Of a DNA stretch of 64,000 bases, positions 34,950 to 43,435 are shown piece by piece. Both the position numbers and the translations under genes were made by a program. Under the pieces are notes generated by a model. The model was given only the letters and a program-made list of their open reading frames with translations, ran no database searches and was not told where the DNA came from. Every line of letters begins with the position of its first letter. Within the stretch, counting starts at the first letter, position 1. Origin of the DNA: Bacteroidales bacterium Bact_22 (GTDB taxonomy: Bacteria > Bacteroidota > Bacteroidia > Bacteroidales > F082); assembly GCA_001603665.1 (NCBI GenBank), contig LUZN01000005.1, positions 21,406 through 85,405 of the forward strand. Direction: 5' to 3'.

Positions 34950-35393
34950 CTACGGATTGTTGCGGTCACGGTGCCAAATCAATGGGTTGTTTTCAATATA
35001 ATCCGCAATGCGATTCATTTCCAATTGGTTGCGAATTATATGGTCGTTGTAACGTTCCTGCCATGAAAACGTTCTGTCAGATTGAACGGACGTGGCGCGC
35101 CGCGTCCCTACATTTGTTCGATCATATGGTATTTTGTTACCGTCAACAGACACAATCAAATGTATGTGGTTCGGCATTATTGTCGATAACAATATTTTTG
35201 CGTATGGATAATGCGTTTCTGTATTTTCAATCTGTGTTTTCAAATATTCGCCAATATCGGTCAAATGTATTTTGTCATCGGCGATTTCGCCGAAATAATG
35301 AATTCTGTCTTTTGTGCAGATTGTGACGAAATATTCGCCACCATTGTATTGGTGCCAATTCGCCCTAGGCGTTTTTCGGTTTGATAAATTCAT
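34950..35393 (-). CDS. REP-associated tyrosine transposase (RAYT, Y1/HUH family)
   Basis: 147 residues from ATG 35393 (MNLSNRKTPRANWHQYNGG), eight codons inside the ORF-track start. The HUH metal motif is MPNHIHLIV and the catalytic Tyr sits in the SWQERYNDHIIRN segment, the usual Q...Y.DHIIR pattern. RAYTs nick and move REP palindromes as single strands. Three REP units lie immediately after the stop, and a fourth palindrome (35088-35107) lies inside the coding region. The gene looks intact. Confidence 0.9.
   Translation of the reverse strand: MNLSNRKTPRANWHQYNGGEYFVTICTKDRIHYFGEIADDKIHLTDIGEYLKTQIENTETHYPYAKILLSTIMPNHIHLIVSVDGNKIPYDRTNVGTRRATSVQSDRTFSWQERYNDHIIRNQLEMNRIADYIENNPLIWHRDRNNP
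35088..35107. repeat. REP-like palindrome inside the RAYT gene
   Basis: GGACGTGGCGCGCCGCGTCC is self-complementary apart from one pair and shares the GGACG...CGTCC(CTA) arms of the REPs at 34883-34949. It encodes the GTRRATSV part of the protein. Confidence 0.65.
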
Positions 35394-35419
35394 GTTTTCA
35401 GTTCTTAAAATTAACAAAC

Positions 35420-35459
35420 CAAAAATACATAATTAATATATGGTGGAAGATTTTTTTTT
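35420..35459 (-). promoter_or_regulatory. Shared promoter module, copy C (RAYT gene)
   Basis: Minus-strand CTTCCACCATATATTAATTA leads to -7 box TATTTTTG (35420-35427), 26 nt before the RAYT start. It matches copy A over nearly 38 bp. Confidence 0.6.
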
Positions 35460-35466
35460 AATTTTG
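35459..35466 (+). promoter_or_regulatory. -7 box of rlmN
   Basis: TAATTTTG, 16 nt before ATG 35483. No clear -33 partner, since the upstream DNA is RAYT promoter copy C on the other strand. Confidence 0.5.
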
Positions 35467-35482
35467 CAGAAAAATTCTCAGC

Positions 35483-36487
35483 ATGAAAGCATTACTTGGA
35501 ATGTCGTTGAGCGAGCTGCAAGACGTTGTGGCTCAACATAATCTGCCGAAGTTTACCGCCAAACAGCTCGTCGACTGGCTCTACCGCAAACGTGTCACCA
35601 CCTTCGAGGAGATGACAAACCTGTCGAAGACCACACGACAGCTGCTATCGGAAAATTATGTCACCGGCTACCGCGACTTCGAGAACGTGCAAGAGTCGCA
35701 TGACGGCACCAAGAAATACCTTTTCCCGACCGAAAACGGACATGTCGAGACGGCGTATATCCCTGAGCGTGAACGCGCTACGCTATGCGTGTCGTGCCAG
35801 GTAGGATGTAAGATGAACTGTCTCTTCTGCCAGACCGGAAAACAAGGCTTCCAAGGCAATCTTTCCGCTGGCGACATTATAAACCAGATACTTAACCTGC
35901 CGGAATACGAGACGCTGTCGAACTTCGTGTTTATGGGCATGGGCGAGCCTATGGACAACTACGACAACATCATGCGAGTGCTCGAAATCATGACCTCCGA
36001 CTGGGGATTGGCGATGAGTCCGACAAGAATTACGGTGTCCACTGCGGGCGTCATCCCCAACATGAAACGCTTTATCAACGAGTCGAAATGCAACCTCGCC
36101 GTCAGTCTGCACAGCCCGTTCCACGATGAACGTGCCAAGATCATGCCTGTCGAGAAGTCGTATCCGATAAATGAAGTCATCCATGCCATCCGTCAGCACG
36201 ACTGGAGCGGACAAAGGCGTGTATCGTTTGAATATATAGTTTTCAAAGGCCTTAACGATACTCCTAAGCACATCAACGAGCTGGCCCGTCAGTTGGGGAG
36301 TCTGCGCTGCCGAGTGAATCTGATAAGGTTCCACGCGATACCGAATATCGATTTGCAGAGCCCGTCGATGGACGACATGGTCCGTTTCCGCGATAAATTA
36401 AATGATAAAGGAATTATCGCAACAATCAGGGCTTCAAGAGGTCAGGATATCGATGCCGCCTGCGGCTTGCTATCAACGAAAAGATAG
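35483..36487 (+). CDS. rlmN: 23S rRNA (adenine2503-C2)-methyltransferase
   Basis: 334 residues. The radical-SAM cluster motif CxxxCxxC reads CKMNCLFC (within QVGCKMNCLFCQTGKQG), GEP is present in FMGMGEPMDN, and the catalytic C-terminal Cys is in DIDAACGLL. It methylates A2503 in 23S rRNA and A37 in some tRNAs through a radical, methyl-cysteine mechanism. Its 3' end overlaps the convergent nuclease gene by 15 bp. Confidence 0.95.
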   Translation: MKALLGMSLSELQDVVAQHNLPKFTAKQLVDWLYRKRVTTFEEMTNLSKTTRQLLSENYVTGYRDFENVQESHDGTKKYLFPTENGHVETAYIPERERATLCVSCQVGCKMNCLFCQTGKQGFQGNLSAGDIINQILNLPEYETLSNFVFMGMGEPMDNYDNIMRVLEIMTSDWGLAMSPTRITVSTAGVIPNMKRFINESKCNLAVSLHSPFHDERAKIMPVEKSYPINEVIHAIRQHDWSGQRRVSFEYIVFKGLNDTPKHINELARQLGSLRCRVNLIRFHAIPNIDLQSPSMDDMVRFRDKLNDKGIIATIRASRGQDIDAACGLLSTKR

Positions 36488-37225
36488 TCTCACTAAAAGC
36501 GGCCTATGGTCTGAAGCCTCTTTCTCTTCTATTACTATAGATTCCAGCGTTTTTGCTTGGCAATTGTTGAATGTCGCCACGTAGTCGATACATTCTGTAG
36601 GCTCATCGGCAGGGAAGGTGGGCTCGTTTTCTGAGTTTATAGTAAAATATTTCTTTAACTCCAGTAAAAGCTGAGAGTTTGGAGCATCGTTCCAGTCGCC
36701 GGCGAGAATAAAAGGCTTCTGCCATTGCTCGGCTTCATTAATTATTAATGGTATGGAAGCCAATCTGGCATCTTCTTCCAAATCCAAGTGTGTGCAAGCA
36801 ATCACGTAATCTTTCAATTCCACGACAAGCAACACTCTGGGCTCATCGCCTGGAAGAGGAATACGTTTCGTGCTTAAAGGCTGCTCTTTGGTCAAAACTC
36901 CAACTCCATAGCCACCTCCGTCATAATCGATGGCTTTGCCAAAAGTAGGATAAAAATTGGTGCGGTTTGCCAATTCTTCAAGTTGATATTTCCGTCCGCT
37001 TCTGCTCGTCATACTATCAAGCTCCTGAAGTGCCACAATATCAGGTTGGTTCTTGATAATCACATTTGCAGTCCTATCATAATCCACAACCAAATCCATT
37101 CCTGCACAATGTCTAACGTTGTAACTCATGATTTTCACTTCAAGATCCACGTTCGGCTTGCAAAACCAGATTGAGCAAAAGATTCCAGTTATCAGCGCAA
37201 TCGCAAAAAATAAAGTCCTTTTCAT
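36473..37225 (-). CDS. Endonuclease/exonuclease/phosphatase family protein, membrane-anchored
   Basis: 250 residues from ATG 37225; the ORF-track start at 37234 is TTG. A single N-terminal helix (RTLFFAIALITGIFCSIWF) is followed by the EEP fold: IMSYNVRHC, VALQELDS (metal Glu), THLDLEEDAR, AGDWNDAP and SDHRPLLVRL (catalytic Asp-His). The family includes phosphodiesterases acting on nucleic acids, inositol phosphates or sphingolipids; the substrate here is not decidable. Likely periplasmic. Confidence 0.82.
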   Translation of the reverse strand: MKRTLFFAIALITGIFCSIWFCKPNVDLEVKIMSYNVRHCAGMDLVVDYDRTANVIIKNQPDIVALQELDSMTSRSGRKYQLEELANRTNFYPTFGKAIDYDGGGYGVGVLTKEQPLSTKRIPLPGDEPRVLLVVELKDYVIACTHLDLEEDARLASIPLIINEAEQWQKPFILAGDWNDAPNSQLLLELKKYFTINSENEPTFPADEPTECIDYVATFNNCQAKTLESIVIEEKEASDHRPLLVRLSFR

Positions 37226-37296
37226 ATCTTTCAAAAAACTACCCCAAAGATATGAAAATTAAACTATTAAACTACGTAAACTATTAAACTTTTTTG

Positions 37297-37304
37297 TATC
37301 TTTG
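37297..37304 (+). promoter_or_regulatory. -7 box of the mccB operon
   Basis: TATCTTTG 17 nt before the GTG start of mccB, preceded by 8-9 nt repeats of TATTAAAC (about 37260-37290) that leave no obvious -33 box. Confidence 0.45.
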
Positions 37305-37321
37305 CAAAAAATTGTATCAAA

Positions 37322-38929
<1,608 letters not shown>

Positions 38930-38931
38930 TT

Positions 38932-39699
38932 ATGGAATTTACCACACTTCAAATAGGAATAGAGAAAAACGTCGCGCGCGTCGCGCTGAACCGTCCCGAG
39001 GTCCGCAACGCCTTGAACGCCATGATGATACGTGAGCTAACGGAAGCCATCGACTGGCTCGACGCGCGCGAGGATATCCGTGTGATTGAGATCTGCGGCA
39101 ATGGTAAGAGTTTCTGCGCCGGAGCCGACCTCAACTACATGAAAGACATAGCAAAATATGGCTATGCGCAGAATCTGGATGACGCAAATAAGCTGTCGAA
39201 GCTGTTTCAAGCCATCTATTTCTGCAACACGCCAGTCATCGCTCTGGTGCACGGTCACGTGATAGGAGGCGGCAACGGCATCATAGCGGCTTGCGACGTG
39301 GTGCTGGCAGAAAACGATACTGTTTTCGCCTTCAGCGAGGTGAAACTGGGGCTCACTCCAGCCACTATTTCGCCTTTTGTCATTGCCCGTTGCGGTGAAA
39401 CTATGGCTCGCGACACAATGTTGAGCGGTCGTAAGTTCACGGCTCAGGAAGCGTTGAGATTCAACCTTGTGAACTACGTCGGCACGATGGAGGAACTCAA
39501 CAAACGTCTGGATTTCTACACCGAGCACTACCTCGCAGCATCGCCATATGCCATCCGCGACTGCAAGCAGCTGATCCGCGGTGTCTGCGGTCACGGCGAC
39601 CCTTACAGCGAAGTCTTCGTAATGACATCATCCCTCATCGCCAACGAACGAATGGGGAAGGATGCCCAGGAGAGAATGAAGGAATTCTTTGAAAAGTAA
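38932..39699 (+). CDS. liuC: Enoyl-CoA hydratase family, probable methylglutaconyl-CoA hydratase
   Basis: 255 residues of crotonase fold: KSFCAGADLNYMKD oxyanion region, VHGHVIGGGNGIIAACD with the second oxyanion Gly, and EVKLGLTPATISPFV with the catalytic Glu. SFCAGADLNxMK and KLGLxPATISPxV are characteristic of the methylglutaconyl-CoA branch. Coupled 2 bp after mccB, fitting the leucine pathway. A general short-chain enoyl-CoA hydratase is the alternative. Confidence 0.82.
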   Translation: MEFTTLQIGIEKNVARVALNRPEVRNALNAMMIRELTEAIDWLDAREDIRVIEICGNGKSFCAGADLNYMKDIAKYGYAQNLDDANKLSKLFQAIYFCNTPVIALVHGHVIGGGNGIIAACDVVLAENDTVFAFSEVKLGLTPATISPFVIARCGETMARDTMLSGRKFTAQEALRFNLVNYVGTMEELNKRLDFYTEHYLAASPYAIRDCKQLIRGVCGHGDPYSEVFVMTSSLIANERMGKDAQERMKEFFEK

Positions 39700-39747
39700 C
39701 TTTGGCTATTGGCCGTTGGCTACTTTTATACAAAAAAACAATAAGAT
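39700..39747 (+). repeat. Stop-adjacent heptamer array, GGCTATT type
   Basis: Directly after the liuC stop: GGCTATT, GGCCGTT, GGCTAC, then an AT-rich run to the next ATG. The unit is shared with 19721-19776 and 28261-28317. Confidence 0.68.
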
Positions 39748-40218
39748 ATGTCACAATTTGAAATCAGACCAGCTCGCGAAAACGAAGCGGCATTAGTTCT
39801 CGATTTCATCAAGAAACTCGCTACATACGAGAAGATGATTGACGAGGTCGAAGCCACTGTCGAGTCTATTCATGATTCCCTTTTTGTGAAGCATGAAGCC
39901 GAGGTTGTCTTTGGTTGCGAAGACGGCGTTCCTGTCGGTTTCGCCTTGTTTTTCCACAACTTCAGCACTTTCGTCGGTCGAAAAGGCCTGTATCTCGAAG
40001 ACCTCTTCGTCATTCCCGAAAAACGTGGCTTAGGCTACGGCAAAGCGTTGTTACTCTACCTCGCCCGCCTCGCCAAAGAGCGCCACTGTGGCCGCATGGA
40101 GTGGGTCTGCCTTGACTGGAACCAGCCTTCAATAAACTTCTATAAATCCCTCGGTGCCAAGCCAATGGATGACTGGACGATTTATCGTCTGGATGAGAAG
40201 AGGCTAGGGGAGATGTAG
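39748..40218 (+). CDS. GNAT-family N-acetyltransferase, SSAT-like
   Basis: 156 residues. The acetyl-CoA loop appears in IPEKRGLGYGKAL (RGxGxG-type), preceded by YLEDLFV, and the C-terminal WNQPSINFYKSLGAKPM is the GNAT motif B. The overall pattern, including LATYEKM and FGCEDGVPVGFALFFHNFST (partly quoted), resembles the spermidine/thialysine acetyltransferase group. Substrate is inferred only at that level. Follows liuC after a heptamer spacer. Confidence 0.85.
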   Translation: MSQFEIRPARENEAALVLDFIKKLATYEKMIDEVEATVESIHDSLFVKHEAEVVFGCEDGVPVGFALFFHNFSTFVGRKGLYLEDLFVIPEKRGLGYGKALLLYLARLAKERHCGRMEWVCLDWNQPSINFYKSLGAKPMDDWTIYRLDEKRLGEM

Positions 40219-40220
40219 AA

Positions 40221-40556
40221 CTACATCACAGCTCTCATTAAACTTTCTTTAACAAAAGCGTTAAGCGAGATACCCTCAGCTTGCGCCATGGCAGCAGCTT
40301 TAGCGTGCAGTTCAACAGGAATTCTAACATTGAAACTTCCGCTGTAAGATTTGTGAAGTTCAATTCCATTGGCTTTGCAATGTTCGATGTAATCGTCAAC
40401 AGCATTGACAAAATCGGCCTTAAGCTCTGATAAAGTCTGCCCCTCATAGGTTATCAAAACGCCTTTATCAAGCCCGAGAACTTTTCCGTAGAGGGTGTCG
40501 TCCTCCAGCTCGGCTTCAATGCTCCCAATAAATCCTTTATACTTTAGTGTTTCCAT
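40221..40556 (-). CDS. hicB: HicB-type antitoxin
   Basis: 111 residues. The N-terminus has the partial RNase H-like HicB fold (YKGFIGSIEAELEDDTLYGK, LITYEGQTLSELKADF). The C-terminus is a ribbon-helix-helix DNA-binding segment (FNVRIPVELHAKAA ... SLNAFVKESLMRAV). It lies directly after the toxin gene (1 bp gap). It would neutralise HicA and repress the pair. Confidence 0.85.
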   Translation of the reverse strand: METLKYKGFIGSIEAELEDDTLYGKVLGLDKGVLITYEGQTLSELKADFVNAVDDYIEHCKANGIELHKSYSGSFNVRIPVELHAKAAAMAQAEGISLNAFVKESLMRAVM

Positions 40557-40557
40557 A

Positions 40558-40815
40558 TTAAATCAGGTCGTTATTTTGTAAATATATTACGATGTCTTTC
40601 AATGCATTAGGTTTGATTATCGATGTGGGATGAGGCTTGTGTGCCAAATATTGCAACTGTTTTTCGCGATTATAAAACCTTATCCTTGATCCTGATGTTT
40701 TTCCCTTGTTGTCAATCTCAAATCCTAACTGAACTAGCAATGACTCCAATTCCGCAAACGTAAAATCCTTCGGCAACATCAACAACCGCTGTACCAACTT
40801 CTCTTTCTTACTCAT
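40558..40815 (-). CDS. hicA: HicA-type toxin (mRNA interferase)
   Basis: 85 residues. HicA fold with a GxSGSRIRF strand (GKTSGSRIRFYNRE) and the catalytic His in LAHKPHPTSIIKP; the C-terminal helix is NALKDIVIYLQNN. HicA toxins cleave mRNA and tmRNA. Toxin-first order is the common HicAB layout. It has its own promoter and diverges from the restriction-modification operon, so it is part of the same accessory block. Confidence 0.85.
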   Translation of the reverse strand: MSKKEKLVQRLLMLPKDFTFAELESLLVQLGFEIDNKGKTSGSRIRFYNREKQLQYLAHKPHPTSIIKPNALKDIVIYLQNNDLI

Positions 40816-40841
40816 ACTTCTTGTAACTATATTTCAGTTGC

Positions 40842-40870
40842 AAAATTAAGAATAATTTTTGAATTGTCAA
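40842..40870 (-). promoter_or_regulatory. Promoter of hicAB
   Basis: Minus-strand TTG (40868-40870) and TAATTTTG (40842-40849) with an 18-nt gap, 26 nt upstream of the hicA start. Confidence 0.65.
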
Positions 40871-40888
40871 CCATTTTTTCAAAATATT

Positions 40889-40919
40889 TTTGTTTTTTAC
40901 CAAAAAATCATTACCTTTG
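40889..40919 (+). promoter_or_regulatory. Promoter of the methyltransferase leader RNA
   Basis: TTTG (40889-40892) and TACCTTTG (40912-40919), 19 nt apart, one of the best matches in the window. The implied start near 40926 leaves about 270 nt of leader before the methyltransferase ATG. Confidence 0.75.
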
Positions 40920-40925
40920 CATCGT

Positions 40926-41194
40926 AAACAAACACATAAACGAAGAAACAGAGAAAAATAATTAACATAATGTAAATCATAGCGTTTGCTATTTGTCTAT
41001 TCGCAGTGAAACGTAGGAAATTTCAAGAATATGCAAATAAAGAAAGAAGCAAGAGCAAGCACCCGTTATGCGGGCATCTTGTCTTTCTTTTGGCATGTCC
41101 TACGGCCACACTGCGAGCAAGTTTGCCCGCAGTTGTTTTTATTGGTCGTAGATAATGAATATGAAAGATGGCATAACGCGCAAATAGCAAGCTT
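40926..41194 (+). ncRNA. Structured leader RNA upstream of the restriction-modification operon
   Basis: Nested, exactly matching stems can be read by eye. Outer stem: TTGCTATTTG (40986-40995) with CAAATAGCAA (41181-41190), extendable to 12 bp and ending 2 nt before the ATG. Next: CGCAGTG (41002-41008) with CACTGCG (41109-41115), and CGTAGGA (41012-41018) with TCCTACG (41098-41104). Inside: AAAGAAAGA with TCTTTCTTT (41082-41090) capped by CCCG/CGGG. A terminator-like hairpin (41110-41142) competes for CACTGCG. A tiny ORF (MNMKDGITRK, 41155-41187) lies in the last part. Likely an attenuator or riboswitch-like element; class not recognised. Confidence 0.65.
41110..41142 (+). terminator. Competing terminator-like hairpin inside the leader
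   Basis: ACTGCG (41110-41115) pairs with CGCAGT (41128-41133), extended by GCA/TGC after a mismatch, and is followed by TGTTTTTATT. Its left arm is also the partner of CGCAGTG at 41002, so the two structures are mutually exclusive. Confidence 0.6.
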
Positions 41195-42280
41195 ATGCCA
41201 ATAGAAATTCAAAAAGACATTATTCTTAAAGGCGATTGCCTTGAAATTCTAAAATCGTTTCCGGATAATTCTGTAGATTTGGTTTTTGCTGATCCACCTT
41301 ATAATATGCAAACTGAAGGTGAACTGCTTAGAACTGATGGATCATCATTTAATGGCGTTACAGACAAATGGGATAAATTCGAAGATTTGCACGCTTACGA
41401 TGATTTTTCTATAAAATGGCTCCAGGAATGTAAAAGAGTTTTAAAAAAGGACGGTGCAATATGGGTGATTGGTTCTTTCCAGAATATATTCCGTTTAGGA
41501 TACATCATGCAAGATTTGGGGTTTTGGATACTTAACGATGTTATTTGGTCAAAGCCCAATGCAGTACCTAATTTTGGCGGGACTCGTTTTCAAAACTCGC
41601 ACGAAACATTGATATGGTGCTCAAAAAGCAAAAATGCGAAGTATCATTTCAACTACAAAACGATGAAACATATCAATGGTGACAAGCAGATGAAAAGCGT
41701 ATGGGATATTGGAATTTGCATCGGAAATGAAAGATTAAAAGACTCTGATGGAAGGAAGATACATTCTACGCAAAAACCGGAGCAATTGTTGTATAATGTG
41801 ATATTATCTTCTACCGAAAAAGGAGATTTGGTTTTGGATCCATTTTTTGGAACAGGGACAACAGGTGTTATAGCAAAACGTCTTGGTCGTCATTATATCG
41901 GAATCGAAAGAGAGGATGCATACATTGAAGCCGCAACAAAACGGCTTAATAGTGTTCAGCTGGACTTAGATACAGACTTGATAGATAACACATATGAAGC
42001 CAAACCACCACGTTACTCTATTAAAAAACTTATTGATTTGGGTTTCTTGTCTGTTGGGCAAATGCTTTATAGCAAAGACAAAAAGTATTCGGCTGAAATC
42101 TGTCCAAATGGAAATGTTAAAGTTGGAGATTTTGAGGCCTCAATACATAAGGCTTCAGCAAAGTTTCTTAATAGAAGCAATAACAATGGCTGGGATTATT
42201 TCTGGTGTGAGTATAAGGGTAATTTTGTTGACATCAACTCACTTCGCTATTTAGCTGATAAGAAAGGAGGTCTGAAATGA
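41195..42280 (+). CDS. Beta-class N6-adenine DNA methyltransferase, M.HinfI type (probable GANTC)
   Basis: 361 residues. Catalytic motif IV ADPPYNMQTEGELLRT is near residue 30 and the SAM motif DPFFGTGTTG near residue 210, the order of the beta class. HSTQKPEQLLY precedes the latter. The C-terminal domain (GNVKVGDFEASIHKASAKF, NNNGWDYFW) matches the extra domain of M.HinfI and CcrM, which methylate GANTC. Length fits M.HinfI. The gene overlaps the next by ATGA. AT-rich codon use differs from flanking metabolic genes, indicating transfer. Confidence 0.9.
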   Translation: MPIEIQKDIILKGDCLEILKSFPDNSVDLVFADPPYNMQTEGELLRTDGSSFNGVTDKWDKFEDLHAYDDFSIKWLQECKRVLKKDGAIWVIGSFQNIFRLGYIMQDLGFWILNDVIWSKPNAVPNFGGTRFQNSHETLIWCSKSKNAKYHFNYKTMKHINGDKQMKSVWDIGICIGNERLKDSDGRKIHSTQKPEQLLYNVILSSTEKGDLVLDPFFGTGTTGVIAKRLGRHYIGIEREDAYIEAATKRLNSVQLDLDTDLIDNTYEAKPPRYSIKKLIDLGFLSVGQMLYSKDKKYSAEICPNGNVKVGDFEASIHKASAKFLNRSNNNGWDYFWCEYKGNFVDINSLRYLADKKGGLK

Positions 42281-43149
42281 TTCTGGATTATGAATATTTT
42301 AAAAAGACCTTGAATGAAAAGTTGTTTGAGGATAGTTATAGTGATTTGATTAAGAAAATAGCGGAATATCCAGAGAGATACATAGGTTTATTCCGTCCGA
42401 CTAAACCTAAAACGAAACTAATCCAGAACATCACACAATCCCATGAAATCCGTTTCGGAGACGCTTTGGAATTCATATTCGAGAGGTATTTTGAAGCTTC
42501 TGGGTTTAAATTACACGACAAACGTTTCTATTCTTATGACAATAAAGATTTAAGTATTGACCAACTTTTTAGCAAAGGTGATACGCTTTATATGATAGAA
42601 CAGAAAGTTCGTGATGATCATGATAGTACTAAAAAGGCAGGACAATTTGATAATTTTGAAACTAAATATTACGCATTAACCAGACGCTATAGCGGAGTCA
42701 ACATTATTCCGATAATGTGGTTTATAGATGATTCGCTTACCAAAAACAAGCGATACTATATTGGTAGGATGGAGAGTATGGCATCGGATTACGGTTGCTC
42801 GCCAAAACTATATTACGGTGAATCAATGTTTAATAGATATGGCGGAATTAGTGATTTTGACAGTGATATATGGGATGAAACCATAGAGTATTTGGAGAAA
42901 TGGAAACAAACTTTGCCAGATATGCCTGAAATAAATTTCGATAGTAATGCTGAAACTGTATTTGAAGAAATAAAAGATTTGTCTCCAGTAATCTATCGTA
43001 AATTGTTGCAGAATGAAGACGTTATACAACAAATATTCCCTATAATCTTTCCGGACAATAAAGTGTTAAACATGCTTTGTGACTATTTTATGTCAAAACG
43101 AGAGCATGTTTATCATTCATTGGCAAGATATGTAACTATGTGTGTATAA
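42277..43149 (+). CDS. Type II restriction endonuclease, partner of the HinfI-type methylase
   Basis: 290 residues. A PD-(D/E)XK core is visible: SIDQLFSKGD (Asp) followed by YMIEQKVRDDHDST (ExK) at about residues 92-112; the rest is helical. It overlaps the methyltransferase by 4 bp and shares its low GC. By partnership it should cut GANTC or a close relative. Sequence-level homology to HinfI or HpyAIV-type nucleases is inferred, not checked. Intact, no stops. Confidence 0.82.
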   Translation: MILDYEYFKKTLNEKLFEDSYSDLIKKIAEYPERYIGLFRPTKPKTKLIQNITQSHEIRFGDALEFIFERYFEASGFKLHDKRFYSYDNKDLSIDQLFSKGDTLYMIEQKVRDDHDSTKKAGQFDNFETKYYALTRRYSGVNIIPIMWFIDDSLTKNKRYYIGRMESMASDYGCSPKLYYGESMFNRYGGISDFDSDIWDETIEYLEKWKQTLPDMPEINFDSNAETVFEEIKDLSPVIYRKLLQNEDVIQQIFPIIFPDNKVLNMLCDYFMSKREHVYHSLARYVTMCV

Positions 43150-43154
43150 TTCTA

Positions 43155-43345
43155 GGCTTCGCCCCCACGTCGCTATGCGGCGCGTTGGGAAGGGCCCGAA
43201 TAGCGGGGCAGCGGTGGCCCAAGAGACGGACTAAGGCGTTGATACTCAAGGATGGTCGATTTCGAAGAAATCTCTACACACAGCCATGAGAATCACCGCC
43301 TTAGGACGGCTGCAGCGGGGGTCCGTTTTATTCGGGCCTTGACTT
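43155..43345 (+). ncRNA. GC-rich nested-stem element downstream of the restriction gene
   Basis: Stems, outer to inner: GGCCCGAATA (43193-43202) with TATTCGGGCC (43329-43338); ACGGAC (43226-43231) with GTCCGT (43321-43326); CTAAGGCG (43231-43238) with CGCCTTAG (43297-43304); and hairpin GATTTC-GAA-GAAATC (43258-43272). An extra hairpin CGTCGC/GCGGCG precedes it. The element is GC-rich inside an AT-rich island. It may be a non-coding RNA or a mobile-element end. Short frames across it (such as 43252-43458) look spurious. Confidence 0.5.
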
Positions 43346-43349
43346 TTTG

Positions 43350-43385
43350 GATACTTTTTTGTCAAGAAAAAAGTATCTCTTTTTC
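43350..43385 (+). terminator. Terminator between the restriction island and mccA
   Basis: GATACTTTTTT (43350-43360) pairs with AAAAAAGTATC (43367-43377), loop GTCAAG, followed by TCTTTTTCTT. The loop can alternatively pair with CTTGAC at 43338-43343. Confidence 0.75.
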
Positions 43386-43388
43386 TTC

Positions 43389-43419
43389 TTGCATAATCAA
43401 TATAATTTTTGTAATTTTG
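43389..43419 (+). promoter_or_regulatory. Promoter of the mccA-acd transcript
   Basis: TTG (43389-43391) and TAATTTTG (43412-43419), 20 nt apart, 16 nt before ATG 43436. Confidence 0.68.
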
Positions 43420-43435
43420 CAACGAATTATATACT

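Noticed and set aside
33433-35480. Insertion sequence carrying DUF1016 and RAYT
   Set aside because: The three repeated ~38-bp segments are in the same orientation and each ends in a -7 box, so they read as promoters; no terminal inverted repeats or DDE transposase.
40926-41194. Leader RNA as a retron msr-msd
   Set aside because: Flanking inverted repeats fit superficially, but no reverse transcriptase gene is present in the window.
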